A model generated the notes under the pieces. The model saw only the letters and a list, made by a program, of their open reading frames with translations. It was not told the origin of the DNA and made no database searches. 64,000 bases of DNA from Tundrisphaera sp051175315 (GTDB lineage Bacteria > Planctomycetota > Planctomycetia > Isosphaerales > Isosphaeraceae). The position numbers and the translations under genes were made by a program. Within the stretch, counting starts at the first letter, position 1, and every line of letters starts with the position of its first letter. Positions 42,633 through 51,514 of this stretch are shown here, in pieces. The stretch spans positions 2,666,001 to 2,730,000 of the forward strand of contig NZ_CP195100.1 of NCBI RefSeq assembly GCF_051175315.1, written 5' to 3'.

Positions 42633-43577
42633 GTGTCTTCCGAACCACCGATCCCGCCCCCGGTCCACCGCTCGGTCCTCCTCGACGAGGTCGTGCACTG
42701 GCTCGCGCCGGCCGAGGGCAGCGTGATCGTCGACGGCACGGCGGGCGCCGGGGGGCATTCCGCCGCGCTGGCCGACCGGGTCGGGGAATCCGGCCTGGTG
42801 ATCGCCCTGGACCGCGACCCCGAGATGCTCGAACTCGCGGCGCGGGCCGTCGAGGGGAAGCCGGTGACCCTGGTGCGGACCGGCTACGCCCACATCGGCA
42901 CGGTGCTGGACGACCTGGAGATCGACCAGGTCGACGGGATCCTCCTGGACCTCGGCCTGTCGTCGGACCAGCTCGCCTGGGAGCATCGCGGCTTCAGCTT
43001 CGCGGTCGACGGGCCGCTGGACATGCGGTTCGACCCCCGGGGCAAGACCACCGCCGCCGACCTGGTCAACGACCTGGACGCCGACGAGCTGGCCGACATC
43101 ATCTTCCAGTATGGCGAGGAGCGGCACAGCCGGAAGATCGCCCGCCGGATCATCGAGGCCCGCCGCGTCGAGCCGATCACCACCACGGCCCGGCTCGCCG
43201 AGGTGGTGCGCCGGGGCGTGCCCGGCAAGTGGGGGGCGATCGACCCCGCGACCCGGACCTTCCAGGCGCTCCGGATCGCCGTCAACGGCGAGCTGGACCA
43301 GCTCGACGACCTGCTCGCCATGCTGCCCGACCTGCTCAAGCCCGGCGGGAGGGCGGCGATCATCAGCTTCCACTCGCTGGAAGACCGCCGCGTCAAGCAC
43401 GCGTTCCGCGACAACGCGGAGCTGGACGTCTTGACCCGCAAGCCCGTGATGGCGTCCGAAGAAGAACTGGCCATCAACCCCCGTGCACGAAGCGCGAAAC
43501 TGAGGGTCGCCCAGCGATGTCCGGACAAGAATGGGTCCCCGAACCCGCAGACCTCCGGGGCGAAGAACGCCCCCTGA
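42633..43577 (+). CDS. rsmH: 16S rRNA (cytosine-1402-N4)-methyltransferase
   Basis: A 314-residue RsmH (MraW) that methylates C1402 in the decoding centre of 16S rRNA with SAM. It begins VHRSVLLDEVVHWL, followed by the SAM-binding VDGTAGAGGHSAAL, the DLGLSSDQL motif, FSFAVDGPLDMRFD, AIDPATRTFQALRIAVNGEL, and SFHSLEDRRVKHAFRD. A GTG at 42633 is chosen because the family similarity starts just after it; an in-frame ATG at 42579 is an alternative. In typical bacteria rsmH opens the dcw cluster and is followed by ftsL; here the next gene, which overlaps the end by 61 bases, is a LysM membrane protein. Confidence 0.96.
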   Translation: MSSEPPIPPPVHRSVLLDEVVHWLAPAEGSVIVDGTAGAGGHSAALADRVGESGLVIALDRDPEMLELAARAVEGKPVTLVRTGYAHIGTVLDDLEIDQVDGILLDLGLSSDQLAWEHRGFSFAVDGPLDMRFDPRGKTTAADLVNDLDADELADIIFQYGEERHSRKIARRIIEARRVEPITTTARLAEVVRRGVPGKWGAIDPATRTFQALRIAVNGELDQLDDLLAMLPDLLKPGGRAAIISFHSLEDRRVKHAFRDNAELDVLTRKPVMASEEELAINPRARSAKLRVAQRCPDKNGSPNPQTSGAKNAP

Positions 43578-45787
43578 GCCCCGCGGTCGGGCCCGAGCCC
43601 GGCTTCGCGCACCCCGACCACGCCGCGCCCGATCCGTACCCGGCCGACGACCTCGGCCCGGATGGCGATGGCGACGGCGCGGATGGCGACGATGACGCCG
43701 CGCCGGAGGCCCGCCCGCGCCGGGTCGGCTTCCGGTTCAAGATGCCGCGTTTCCGCGCCCGACGCGACGACTCCGCCGAGGCCGAGGAAGGCGTGGTCGA
43801 GGTCCTCACCGAGCCCGACGCCTTCGACGGCGACGCCGTCGAGGAAGAGGATGGCGAGCCCGCGCCCCGACGCCGGGCCTTCCCGTTCCGGATCCCCAGC
43901 TTCCGCCGCGCGCGGGTCGAGACGGACGAGGATCTCGCGCCGGACGATGATGCCGCGCCGGACGATGCGGACGAGGTCGGGCCGGAGGATGCCGAGCCCG
44001 CTCGGCGCCGGTTCCCGGGCCTGCCGCTCACCCGCGAGGCCCGGGTCGGGATCGCGGCGGCGCTCTCGTTCCTGATCCTGGTCACGGTCTGGGTCAACAA
44101 CAAGGGCCGCGCCCCGGCCCCCATGGCCATCCCGAACCCGCCGAAGACCGAGGGGCCGGCCTCCGATGAGGGCAAGCTAGCGGTTGCCGGCAAGGGGGAG
44201 GCGTCGAAGCCCGAATCGAAGGGGACCGGCAAGGACGATCCCGAGGAGAAGCCCGAGGCCGGCGTGGCCGACCTCCATCGCGAAGCCCCGCCCGCGGCCG
44301 ACGCGGCGATCGCCCACAACATCGGCGCCGGTGAGTCGCCACTACCCTCCGCCGCCCCGGCCCCGATCGATCCGGCGACCCCGCCCGCCCCGGCCGAGGT
44401 CCCCCCGGCCGCCCCGATCCTGGCCGCCAACGACGCCCCGGAGCCCGCGGCGACCCCCGCCCCCGCCCCTCCGGAGGCCGCGCCGGCCCCGATCGATCCA
44501 GCCACGGCGCCCCCCCCCGAGACGCTGGCCAACGCGGCCCCGGACCCCGTCCCCGCCGCGACCCCCGAAATCAAGCCCGCCGAGCCGGCCGCTACCCCGC
44601 CCCCGGCCGACGCGATGGCCGCCCTGCCCACGCTCGATACCAACTCGTCGATGCCCCCCTTGCCCGAGACGACCCCGGCGACGCCGCCGATGCCCGAACC
44701 CGGCCCATCGCCGCAGCCGATGCTCGATCCCGATCCCGCCCCGGCGACGCCGCCGATGCCCGATCCCGCCCCGGCGACGCCGCCGACCTTGACGGATCTG
44801 CCCGCCGAGCCCAATGCGGTCGAACCTTCCAGCATGCCCGCGCCCGCCTTGGAGCCCGATCCGGCCCCGAAGCCGGCCGAGCCCGAGCCCGAGCCCGCGT
44901 CCGAGCCGGTGCGGAAGCCGGCCGAGCCCGAACCGGCGGTCGCGCCCACCGAGCCTCCTTCGTTCGCCCCGGTCCCGGCGCAACGGACGCCTCCCCTGGA
45001 ATCGGTCCCGGAGAACCCGTCCGCCGCGTCCGATCCGGCCCCGGCGGCCCCCGGGAACCCGTCGGCGCCCCTGGGCGATGGTTGGGTGATCATCAAGGGA
45101 GGCGCCAGGCGGGTGGTCGTCAGCAGCCCGCTCCGGGAAGGGCCCGATCCCGCGTCGCCCGCGGAGGGCGTCGGGGCGGCGGCCGGATCGATCGCCGAGG
45201 GGCCCCGACCGCGCGAGGACATCGCCGCCCGCGACCAGATCGAGCCCCGGCTCCACCGGGTCCGGTCCCGGGAGAACTTCTGGACGATCTCCCGCGACTA
45301 CTACGGCACGGGTCGCTACTATCGTGCCCTCTGGAAGGCCAACGCCGGGGAAGTGCCCGACATCCGCGAGTTGTATGTCGGCACGGTGATCCGCGTCCCG
45401 CCGCCCGAGACGCTCGACCGCTCGCTGGTCGATCCCCCGCCCCCGGCCCGCGTGGTCGACAAGGCCGACCTGCCCAACGTCAGCCGGACGTCGAACTCCG
45501 AGGAGGCCGAGGCCGCCGCGCCCGTGGTCGCCGCACCGAGCTTCCCCCCGGTCCGCCGCCGCGGCCGCGAGGTCGAGAACCCCGACGAGCCCCCGGCCCG
45601 CCCGACCTACAAGGTCCGCCCGTACGAGACCCTGCGGAGCATCGCCCGCGACACCCTGGGGGATAGCCGCCGCGACCGCGAGATCCTCATCCTCAACCGC
45701 TCGATCCTCAAGGATGCCTCCGACCTGGCCCCGGGCCAGATCCTCACGCTTCCGGCCGACGCCCAGGCCGGACGCCGGGGGCGCTGA
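43517..45787 (+). CDS. LysM-domain membrane protein overlapping rsmH
   Basis: A 756-residue protein. Its ATG (MSGQEWVPEPADLRG) is inside rsmH, a 61-base overlap in another frame. The N-terminal 170 residues are acidic with basic patches (RRVGFRFKMPRFRARR), then a single membrane helix at about 176-194 (VGIAAALSFLILVTVWVNN) gives an N-in, C-out topology. About 350 residues of Pro/Ala-rich linker lead to two LysM domains at about 577-640 (HRVRSRENFWTISRDYYG...) and 692-755 (YKVRPYETLRSIARDTLG...), which bind glycan of peptidoglycan. Single-pass topology and position after rsmH resemble FtsL, though sequence does not. It probably links the wall and the membrane. Confidence 0.85.
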   Translation: MSGQEWVPEPADLRGEERPLSPAVGPEPGFAHPDHAAPDPYPADDLGPDGDGDGADGDDDAAPEARPRRVGFRFKMPRFRARRDDSAEAEEGVVEVLTEPDAFDGDAVEEEDGEPAPRRRAFPFRIPSFRRARVETDEDLAPDDDAAPDDADEVGPEDAEPARRRFPGLPLTREARVGIAAALSFLILVTVWVNNKGRAPAPMAIPNPPKTEGPASDEGKLAVAGKGEASKPESKGTGKDDPEEKPEAGVADLHREAPPAADAAIAHNIGAGESPLPSAAPAPIDPATPPAPAEVPPAAPILAANDAPEPAATPAPAPPEAAPAPIDPATAPPPETLANAAPDPVPAATPEIKPAEPAATPPPADAMAALPTLDTNSSMPPLPETTPATPPMPEPGPSPQPMLDPDPAPATPPMPDPAPATPPTLTDLPAEPNAVEPSSMPAPALEPDPAPKPAEPEPEPASEPVRKPAEPEPAVAPTEPPSFAPVPAQRTPPLESVPENPSAASDPAPAAPGNPSAPLGDGWVIIKGGARRVVVSSPLREGPDPASPAEGVGAAAGSIAEGPRPREDIAARDQIEPRLHRVRSRENFWTISRDYYGTGRYYRALWKANAGEVPDIRELYVGTVIRVPPPETLDRSLVDPPPPARVVDKADLPNVSRTSNSEEAEAAAPVVAAPSFPPVRRRGREVENPDEPPARPTYKVRPYETLRSIARDTLGDSRRDREILILNRSILKDASDLAPGQILTLPADAQAGRRGR

Positions 45788-45814
45788 GGCAAGATCCCGA
45801 GACGGCGCAACGAA

Positions 45815-45854
45815 ACATCGGCCGCCCGACCTATCGAGGTCGGGCGGCCGATGT
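45815..45854. terminator. 18-bp perfect hairpin between convergent genes
   Basis: ACATCGGCCGCCCGACCT (45815-45832) pairs without mismatch with 45837-45854, loop ATCG. It lies 28 bases after the LysM stop and 32 bases before the MurE-like stop on the opposite strand, so it can serve both. T-runs are short on each side (CGTTCTG and, on the minus strand, TTTCGTT). Confidence 0.75.
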
Positions 45855-45885
45855 CGTTCTGCCCGGCGAAACCTCCGGGCCGACC

Positions 45886-47409
45886 TCAGGCGGAGGCGGC
45901 CCGCGGGGCGTGGCGATGCTGGGCCAGGTGCCGCGCGGCGACCTCGGCGTCGTCGAACGGGACCACGCGATCGGCGAGCACCTGGTGGGCGTGGCGGCCC
46001 TTGCCGGCGATCAGCACGGCGTCGCCGGGGCGGGCGTCGTCCAGGGCCAGGCCGATCGCTTGGCGGCGATCCGGCTCGACGCGGGCGCGGGACGGGCGGC
46101 GGAAGCCGGCGAGCAGGTCGTCGAAGATCCGGTCGGGATCCTCGCCGCGCGGGTTGTCGGAGGTCAGGACCACGCGGTCGGCGCCCGCCTCGGCGACGCG
46201 GGCCAGGGCCAGCCGGCCGTCGCGATCGCCGTGCCCTTCGGCCCCGACGACGCAGATGATCCGGCCCGCCCCGGCGTCGCGGAGGGCGCCGAGCGATCGG
46301 GCCAGGTCGGGGGCGGTGCGGGCCTGGTCCACACGGACGTCGAGGCCCCATTCCCGGGCCGCGCGGACCGGTTCGAGCCGGCCGGGGATCCGGTCCACCG
46401 CCTCCAGGCCATCGACGACGGCCCGGAGCGGCAGCCCGCGTGCCCAGGCCACGGCGGCGGCCGCCAGGGCGTGGCGGACGTGGTCCTCGCCGGCCAGGCG
46501 GAGCGTCACCGTCGCCTCGCGATCGAAGCCCAGCAGGCGGAACCGGGTGCCGGACGGGTCGAACCGCTCGATGATCCCGCGGACGTCGGCGCGGCGTTCC
46601 AGGCCGAAGGTGACCCGGCGGGCGTCCAGGTTCACGGCCCCCAGCGGGTCGGCGTCCGGGTCGTCGACGTCGATCACCGTGGTGCCGCCCGCCGTGACCC
46701 GGCGGAACAGGCGGGCCGCGGCGCGGCGCCGATCGGCGATCGCCCCGGGGCCGGCGGGATGGCGGTCGCCCAGCCGGGTCACGATCGCCGCGTCGAGGTC
46801 GAGGCCGGCGAACTCGCGGCGTTCCAGGGCCGCGTCGTCCATCTCCAGCACGGCGCCATCGCAGCCGCGATCGACCATGGTGGCGAGCATCCGGGCCACG
46901 GCGTGCGGGGCCATCCCGTCCGGCCCTATCGGGTGATTCGCGGCCCCGTCGGACCACCCCGAGCGGGCGACCTGGCCGACCGTCTCGCCGTGGGCCTCGC
47001 CGATCGAGCGGAGGAACGCCGCGGCGGCCGCCTTGCCGCGACGGCCGGCCACGCCGACGGCGCGGAGCCGGGCGGAGGGGTCGCCGGCTAGGGCGTGGCA
47101 GATCCGGCCGTGGGCCGTGCGGCTGTCGGGCACGACCACCTGGAGCCGCCCGGCCTCGGGACAGGGGCGTTCCACCACCACGCCCGCCGCGCCGTGGAGC
47201 AGGGCCCGGCCGACATAGGCGTGGCCGTCTTGCTGGTCGCCCCGGACCGCCACGAAGACCTGCCCGGGGTCGAGATGCCGGGTGTCGGCCGTGCAGCCGG
47301 ACACCTCCCAGTCTCGGCACCCGACGAACTGGGCGTCGGGCAGGAGTCGCCGCAGGCTGACCGAAGGGATGCCGCTCTGCGGGGACCGGTCGATGAACCA
47401 TCGCGTCAT
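45886..47409 (-). CDS. MurE-like Mur ligase paralogue with degenerate P-loop
   Basis: A 507-residue Mur-ligase-fold protein. Start at MTRWFIDRSPQSG follows GGAGGCGAGCTCCC. N-terminal domain has DTRHLDPGQVFVAVRGDQQDGH, as in MurE. The ATP loop, normally GTNGKTT, reads GVAGRRGKAA (119-128): the Thr that holds Mg is gone. The usual EVSSHAL region is LEMDDAAL and the DYAHTPD region is VDQARTAPD. The C-terminal ligase domain is better kept: LTSDNPRGEDP (DNPR is the diaminopimelate-recognition motif of MurE) and VLIAGKGRHAHQ. Its own ATP-dependent ligation therefore looks doubtful. A true MurE probably exists elsewhere. It is convergent with the LysM gene. Confidence 0.8.
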   Translation of the reverse strand: MTRWFIDRSPQSGIPSVSLRRLLPDAQFVGCRDWEVSGCTADTRHLDPGQVFVAVRGDQQDGHAYVGRALLHGAAGVVVERPCPEAGRLQVVVPDSRTAHGRICHALAGDPSARLRAVGVAGRRGKAAAAAFLRSIGEAHGETVGQVARSGWSDGAANHPIGPDGMAPHAVARMLATMVDRGCDGAVLEMDDAALERREFAGLDLDAAIVTRLGDRHPAGPGAIADRRRAAARLFRRVTAGGTTVIDVDDPDADPLGAVNLDARRVTFGLERRADVRGIIERFDPSGTRFRLLGFDREATVTLRLAGEDHVRHALAAAAVAWARGLPLRAVVDGLEAVDRIPGRLEPVRAAREWGLDVRVDQARTAPDLARSLGALRDAGAGRIICVVGAEGHGDRDGRLALARVAEAGADRVVLTSDNPRGEDPDRIFDDLLAGFRRPSRARVEPDRRQAIGLALDDARPGDAVLIAGKGRHAHQVLADRVVPFDDAEVAARHLAQHRHAPRAASA

Positions 47410-47640
47410 GGGAGCTCGCCTCCTTGCCGGTAGGAACGTCCGTGGTGCATCCGGGGCGGGCCGCCCGGCATCATGCCTGGACGCCCTCGCCTCTCGGCCC
47501 GCGCGGAAGCCGCCGCGAAGCGGCGCACGCGCGAGTCGCGCAATTCTTGGCGGTCGGCCGGAATCGTGCAATCCCAGATCGCGATCACGCCTTGGTCGGG
47601 CGAGGTCCTCGTGCTTCCCGACGGCGTCCCTCGCCGCGGC

Positions 47641-49563
47641 TCATCGCCTCGCGTCGCGGATCTCCCGCCCCAGGTCCCGGAAATGCTCCAGCGCGGGGGC
47701 TTCGGCGGGATCGGCGAGCAGGTCGTGGCCTTCCTCCCGATCGGAGACGTCGTAAAGGGCCTCCGAACCCAGCGGGTCCCGATGGTAGATCCGACCGTCT
47801 TCGACGAACGCCGTGCGGTGGCGATCCTCGATCGGGAGGGTGTGAAGGTTGGCCGTGCCGGCGGGCAGCTTGAGTTCGGAGCGAGGAGCTTCGATCGGCC
47901 CCGATGCCGAAAGCGTGTCATCCCAGTGATGCCGGAGCGACTGGCCCGGGAACGGCGACGCCGAGCCGAGCCCGAGCATGTCGGCGACCGTCGCGGGCAG
48001 GTCGCGAATGCTGACCGGGGTCGTCACCCGCCCCGAAAGGCCGTCGCCCCGGGGCGGCACGATCAGCAACGGGACATCGACCAGGGGTCGCAAGAGGCTG
48101 TTGCCATGGCGGTAAATGCCGTGCTCGCCGAAGTGTTCGCCATGGTCGGCGGTCACGATGACCCAGGTGTTTCGCCCCTTGCCGCGCCGATCGAGCTCGG
48201 TCAGGAGGCGGTCGATCTGCTCATCGACGTAGCGAATGCAGTCGTCGTAAGCATCCACGCCGATGCGGTCGAGCGCCTCGAATCGCTCGTCGATCGGCAA
48301 TCTCTCATCCCTGGCCCGGGAGCTCGCCTCGACCAGTTCCTTGCGATTCGCCCGCGAGTACTCGCGGGGGAAGGACTCGGGGAGGAGATACGGGCCGTGG
48401 ACGTCGATGTAGTTGAGGAACAGGAAGAAGGGCCGATCCTGGCCCGCCCGCCCGTCGAGCCACGCCAAGGCGTTGCGGTTGACCTCTTCGGCCGTCTTGC
48501 GGGGGGGGAAGTCTGCGGTCGTCGGCCAGAGTCCCCACCGGACGGCCAGGGGCATCATCAGGCGGGTGAGCGCCGCACTCCGCAGGGTCTCCTGCGTTGA
48601 TATTGCCTGGTTTTCATGCGTATCTTCGTAGTGGGCGAACCCGCGGGCGACGCCGAACCAGGAGTTACAATAGAAGGTATTGCCGACGAACCCCCCGGCG
48701 AGGTAGCCGTGGCCCCCCAGATACTCGGCGAGCGTCGGATGGGTGCCATCCAGGGGACGGTCGTAATCGACCGACAGCTCATTGGGCCATCGTCCCGTGA
48801 ACATCGTCGCGTGTGACGGCAGCGTCCAGGGGGCCGCCGAGCGGGCGAAATCGAAGATGATCGCATGCTTCGCCAACGCATCCAGGTGGGGCGTCGTGCG
48901 GCGATGATAGCCGTAGAGGCTGAGATGATCGGCCCTCACCGTGTCGAGGACGATCAGGACGACGTTCGGTGCCTCTGGCCGCGCCGGGGGCAATCCGGCC
49001 AGGGCCCGCTGCTCGGACGAATGGACGAGGGCGAAGCCGCAACACCCGAGCAACGCCGAGGTGATCCCCAGCGGGAGCAGGGTCCGGCGGAGGACCGCCC
49101 CGCGATGGCGAATCCACCACGGGGCGAGCTTCAGCGAGAGCGCGGCGGCGAGGATCAGGCCGCTCAGCCAGTGCAATTCCTCGATCGCCAGCAGCGGGGA
49201 ACTGAGGGCGAGGAAGAAGCCCATCCAGGTCACGAGCGAGTCACGCCACCACGACCGCGTCCATCGATTCGCGAGCAGCGTGGCCAATCCCATCCCGGCG
49301 GCGAAGATCGCCAGATGGGCCAGCAGCCCCAGCGGTAGGAAGTAGCGATTGAGCCGAACGGTCCCTCTCGTGATGGTCCCGACCAGGAGCTTGTGGCCCA
49401 GGATCACGCCGCATTCGGCCCAGCCGCTCATCAGGCCCAACCAGAGCGACTGGAGGGCCCAGGTGACCACCGGCTGCACCGGCGCGACGGGGGCAGCCGC
49501 CACCTCCCGTACCAAGATGCGGTGCAAGATCCGGGCTTGCCGGGAAGTCACGGGCGCATCCAT
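47641..49563 (-). CDS. membrane sulfatase/LtaS-like alkaline-phosphatase-superfamily protein
   Basis: A 640-residue protein with about five to six N-terminal membrane helices (residues 20-190) and a C-terminal AlkP-superfamily catalytic domain. It starts APNVVLIVLDTVRADHLSLYGYHRRT, a metal-binding Asp. The nucleophile position reads APWTLPSHATMFTG, with Thr where sulfatases have Cys/Ser (CxPSR), as in lipoteichoic-acid synthase-type enzymes. Later VTADHGEHFGEHGIYRHGNS gives metal-binding Asp-His. It lacks the Cys needed for formylglycine, so phosphotransferase or hydrolase activity is more likely than sulfate release. Start ATG has AAAGGACG before it. Substrate unknown. Confidence 0.85.
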   Translation of the reverse strand: MDAPVTSRQARILHRILVREVAAAPVAPVQPVVTWALQSLWLGLMSGWAECGVILGHKLLVGTITRGTVRLNRYFLPLGLLAHLAIFAAGMGLATLLANRWTRSWWRDSLVTWMGFFLALSSPLLAIEELHWLSGLILAAALSLKLAPWWIRHRGAVLRRTLLPLGITSALLGCCGFALVHSSEQRALAGLPPARPEAPNVVLIVLDTVRADHLSLYGYHRRTTPHLDALAKHAIIFDFARSAAPWTLPSHATMFTGRWPNELSVDYDRPLDGTHPTLAEYLGGHGYLAGGFVGNTFYCNSWFGVARGFAHYEDTHENQAISTQETLRSAALTRLMMPLAVRWGLWPTTADFPPRKTAEEVNRNALAWLDGRAGQDRPFFLFLNYIDVHGPYLLPESFPREYSRANRKELVEASSRARDERLPIDERFEALDRIGVDAYDDCIRYVDEQIDRLLTELDRRGKGRNTWVIVTADHGEHFGEHGIYRHGNSLLRPLVDVPLLIVPPRGDGLSGRVTTPVSIRDLPATVADMLGLGSASPFPGQSLRHHWDDTLSASGPIEAPRSELKLPAGTANLHTLPIEDRHRTAFVEDGRIYHRDPLGSEALYDVSDREEGHDLLADPAEAPALEHFRDLGREIRDARR

Positions 49564-49735
49564 GCGTCGTCCTTTCGGGATGGACTCGGGAGAGTTCGGC
49601 GGGTTCAGAATGGGTTCGCTGGTGGCGGTCCTATTTCCTTAAGAGGTTCGGCGAGTGGCGGCATGTTAAACGTCTCCCGAGATTCCGCAACCCCGACCCT
49701 GACTCGGAACTCCCGATGGGGGTTGGCCATCCGGC

Positions 49736-50200
49736 TCAGGCCCGCGGGCAGTCGCCCGCCTCGACGATCCGGCGCGTGGCGTCGTGGCGATAGTCGAACA
49801 TCCGGCGGAGCTTGCGGCGGACCATCCCCCCGCCCAGCAGGCGGCCCAGGGCGCCCAGGGGCAGCTCATAGTCGACCGCGTCGCGGAGGATCGTCCCGCC
49901 CCGGCCGTCGTCGAGGAACTCGTGGCGATGGTGCCACCGGGCGAACGGGCCGGAGACCTGGATGTCGGCGAACAGGTGCGGCGGGGCGTACTCGGTGTGC
50001 TCGGCCACCCAGCGGAGCGGGATCGGCCCGAGCTTGGTCACCAGGACCACCCGGCTGCCGACCCGGATCGAATCGCCGCCCGACTCGACCTCGACCTTCT
50101 CCCAGGGCGGGGTCAGCCGTTGGAGGGCGCCGGGGCTCTCGTGGAAGGCGAAGACGCGGTCGGGTGGGGCGGCGATCCGGGTTTCCTTGACGAATTGCAC
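49736..50200 (-). CDS. SRPBCC (START-like) family protein
   Basis: A 154-residue SRPBCC-fold protein, a ligand-binding helix-grip domain. Start is GTG at 50200 (VQFVKETRIAAPPDRVFAFHESPGALQRLTPP); an in-frame ATG far upstream would add nonhomologous residues. VQFVKETRIAAPPDRVFAFHE and the LRWVAEHTEYAPPHLFADIQVSGPFARWHHRHEF section are typical of the polyketide-cyclase/CoxG-like branch often found near nucleotide-sugar epimerases. It ends in a basic helix (GGMVRRKLRRMFDYRHD). Ligand unknown. Confidence 0.85.
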   Translation of the reverse strand: MQFVKETRIAAPPDRVFAFHESPGALQRLTPPWEKVEVESGGDSIRVGSRVVLVTKLGPIPLRWVAEHTEYAPPHLFADIQVSGPFARWHHRHEFLDDGRGGTILRDAVDYELPLGALGRLLGGGMVRRKLRRMFDYRHDATRRIVEAGDCPRA

Positions 50201-50376
50201 GCGGGCCTCGCTCGGTTGAGGGTCGATCGGGTCGGTGATGGCACCCCGATGAGGGGGACGGATGCAACGGTGGTAAGATTTTCCGATCACAGATCTCTGG
50301 ATTCCACGGGCCGCTCTGCTAGGATGCCACCGCGTTCCCCCCAACCACGCATTCATGATTTCGCCCGGAGGCGATC

Positions 50377-51363
50377 ATGTCCCGTCGCCCGCGAGGATTC
50401 ACGCTGATCGAGCTGCTGGTCGTCATCGCCATCATCGGTGTCCTGGTCGCCCTATTGTTGCCGGCCGTCCAGTCGGCCCGGGAGTCGGCGCGGCGGACCC
50501 AGTGCATCAACAACCTGAAGCAGATCGGCCTGGCCGAGGCCAACTACCACGGGGCCCACGGCTGCTTCCAGCCGGGCGGCTATTACGACAACTGCGACGG
50601 CAGCCACGCCCAGTCGCTGAGGACGATGGTGCCGCAGGTCGCCATCCTGCCCTACCTCGAGCAGAAGGCGTTCTTCGATGCGGTGAATTTCGACATCGCC
50701 TTCGACAACACCATGCCGTGCACCGCGGGAGGCGACGCCAATCGGACGGTCCGCCGGGTGATGCTCTCGGCCTTCATCTGCCCTTCGGACCCGGACTCGA
50801 AGAAGCGCCTGAACTATCGGGCCAACATGGGAAACGGGCCCTGGGTCGATGATGGCGAAAAACCCGACCTCACGCTCTATGTCCGGCCGAACGGCCCATT
50901 CTATCTCGACTCCGCGGTCAGCTACGCCGACGTGACCGATGGGACCAGCCACACGGCGATGTTCACCGAGCGTTTGGCCGGCGACGGGGTGGGTCAGGTC
51001 GGGCTGGCCACCCTCGCGCCCTACGACAAGGATTTGCAGCCCAGCCCCTGGGCGGCCTGCGATGACCCGCAGTATCGGCTGAATTACAAGACGCTGGGCT
51101 ACGAGCTCAATCCCCAATCGGCCCGGATCGACGTGAGCAATCCCCCCAATTCCCGCCGGATCGGCTGCTACCTCCATGGCCCCGGCTACCCCAAAAATGT
51201 CGGCGATTTCATCGACGGGACCAGCTCCCAGCATCCCGGCGGGGTCAACGTCCTCATGGTCGACGGCTCGGTGCGGTTCCTCAAGGACCAGACCAGGAAA
51301 GAGGTCCTCCACGCCCTGGCGTCGATGGACGGGGGCGAGGCCATCAGCGACGACGATTATTGA
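50377..51363 (+). CDS. DUF1559 pseudopilin-like protein (copy 3)
   Basis: A 328-residue DUF1559 protein. MSRRPRGFTLIELLVVIAIIGVL is the prepilin-like leader at the very start, followed by LLPAVQSARESARRTQCINNLKQIGLAEANYH. Hallmarks VSYADVTDGTSHTAMFTERL and HPGGVNVLMVDGSVRFL are present. The end is GGEAISDDDY, unlike the VVSADQF/Y end of the other two copies. It starts on the plus strand, divergent from the SRPBCC gene by 176 bases. GGAGGCGATC precedes the ATG. Confidence 0.94.
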   Translation: MSRRPRGFTLIELLVVIAIIGVLVALLLPAVQSARESARRTQCINNLKQIGLAEANYHGAHGCFQPGGYYDNCDGSHAQSLRTMVPQVAILPYLEQKAFFDAVNFDIAFDNTMPCTAGGDANRTVRRVMLSAFICPSDPDSKKRLNYRANMGNGPWVDDGEKPDLTLYVRPNGPFYLDSAVSYADVTDGTSHTAMFTERLAGDGVGQVGLATLAPYDKDLQPSPWAACDDPQYRLNYKTLGYELNPQSARIDVSNPPNSRRIGCYLHGPGYPKNVGDFIDGTSSQHPGGVNVLMVDGSVRFLKDQTRKEVLHALASMDGGEAISDDDY

Positions 51364-51514
51364 GCCGGGACGCGCCCTCGGCGCCGGCCCTCGCGCCGCG
51401 ATTGACGATCCGCCGCGGCGGCCGGTAAGATGCCGGTTTGGTTTGGACGTGCTCACTTCACAGGATCTTCCGTCGGCGCGATGAGCGCGGCGGGCCCGGA
51501 AAGACTCGCGAACG

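Noticed and set aside
42077..43516. Extension of the LysM gene frame upstream to 42077
   Set aside because: The added stretch lies antisense or out of frame with rsmH and has no family similarity; the ATG at 43517 gives the sensible start.
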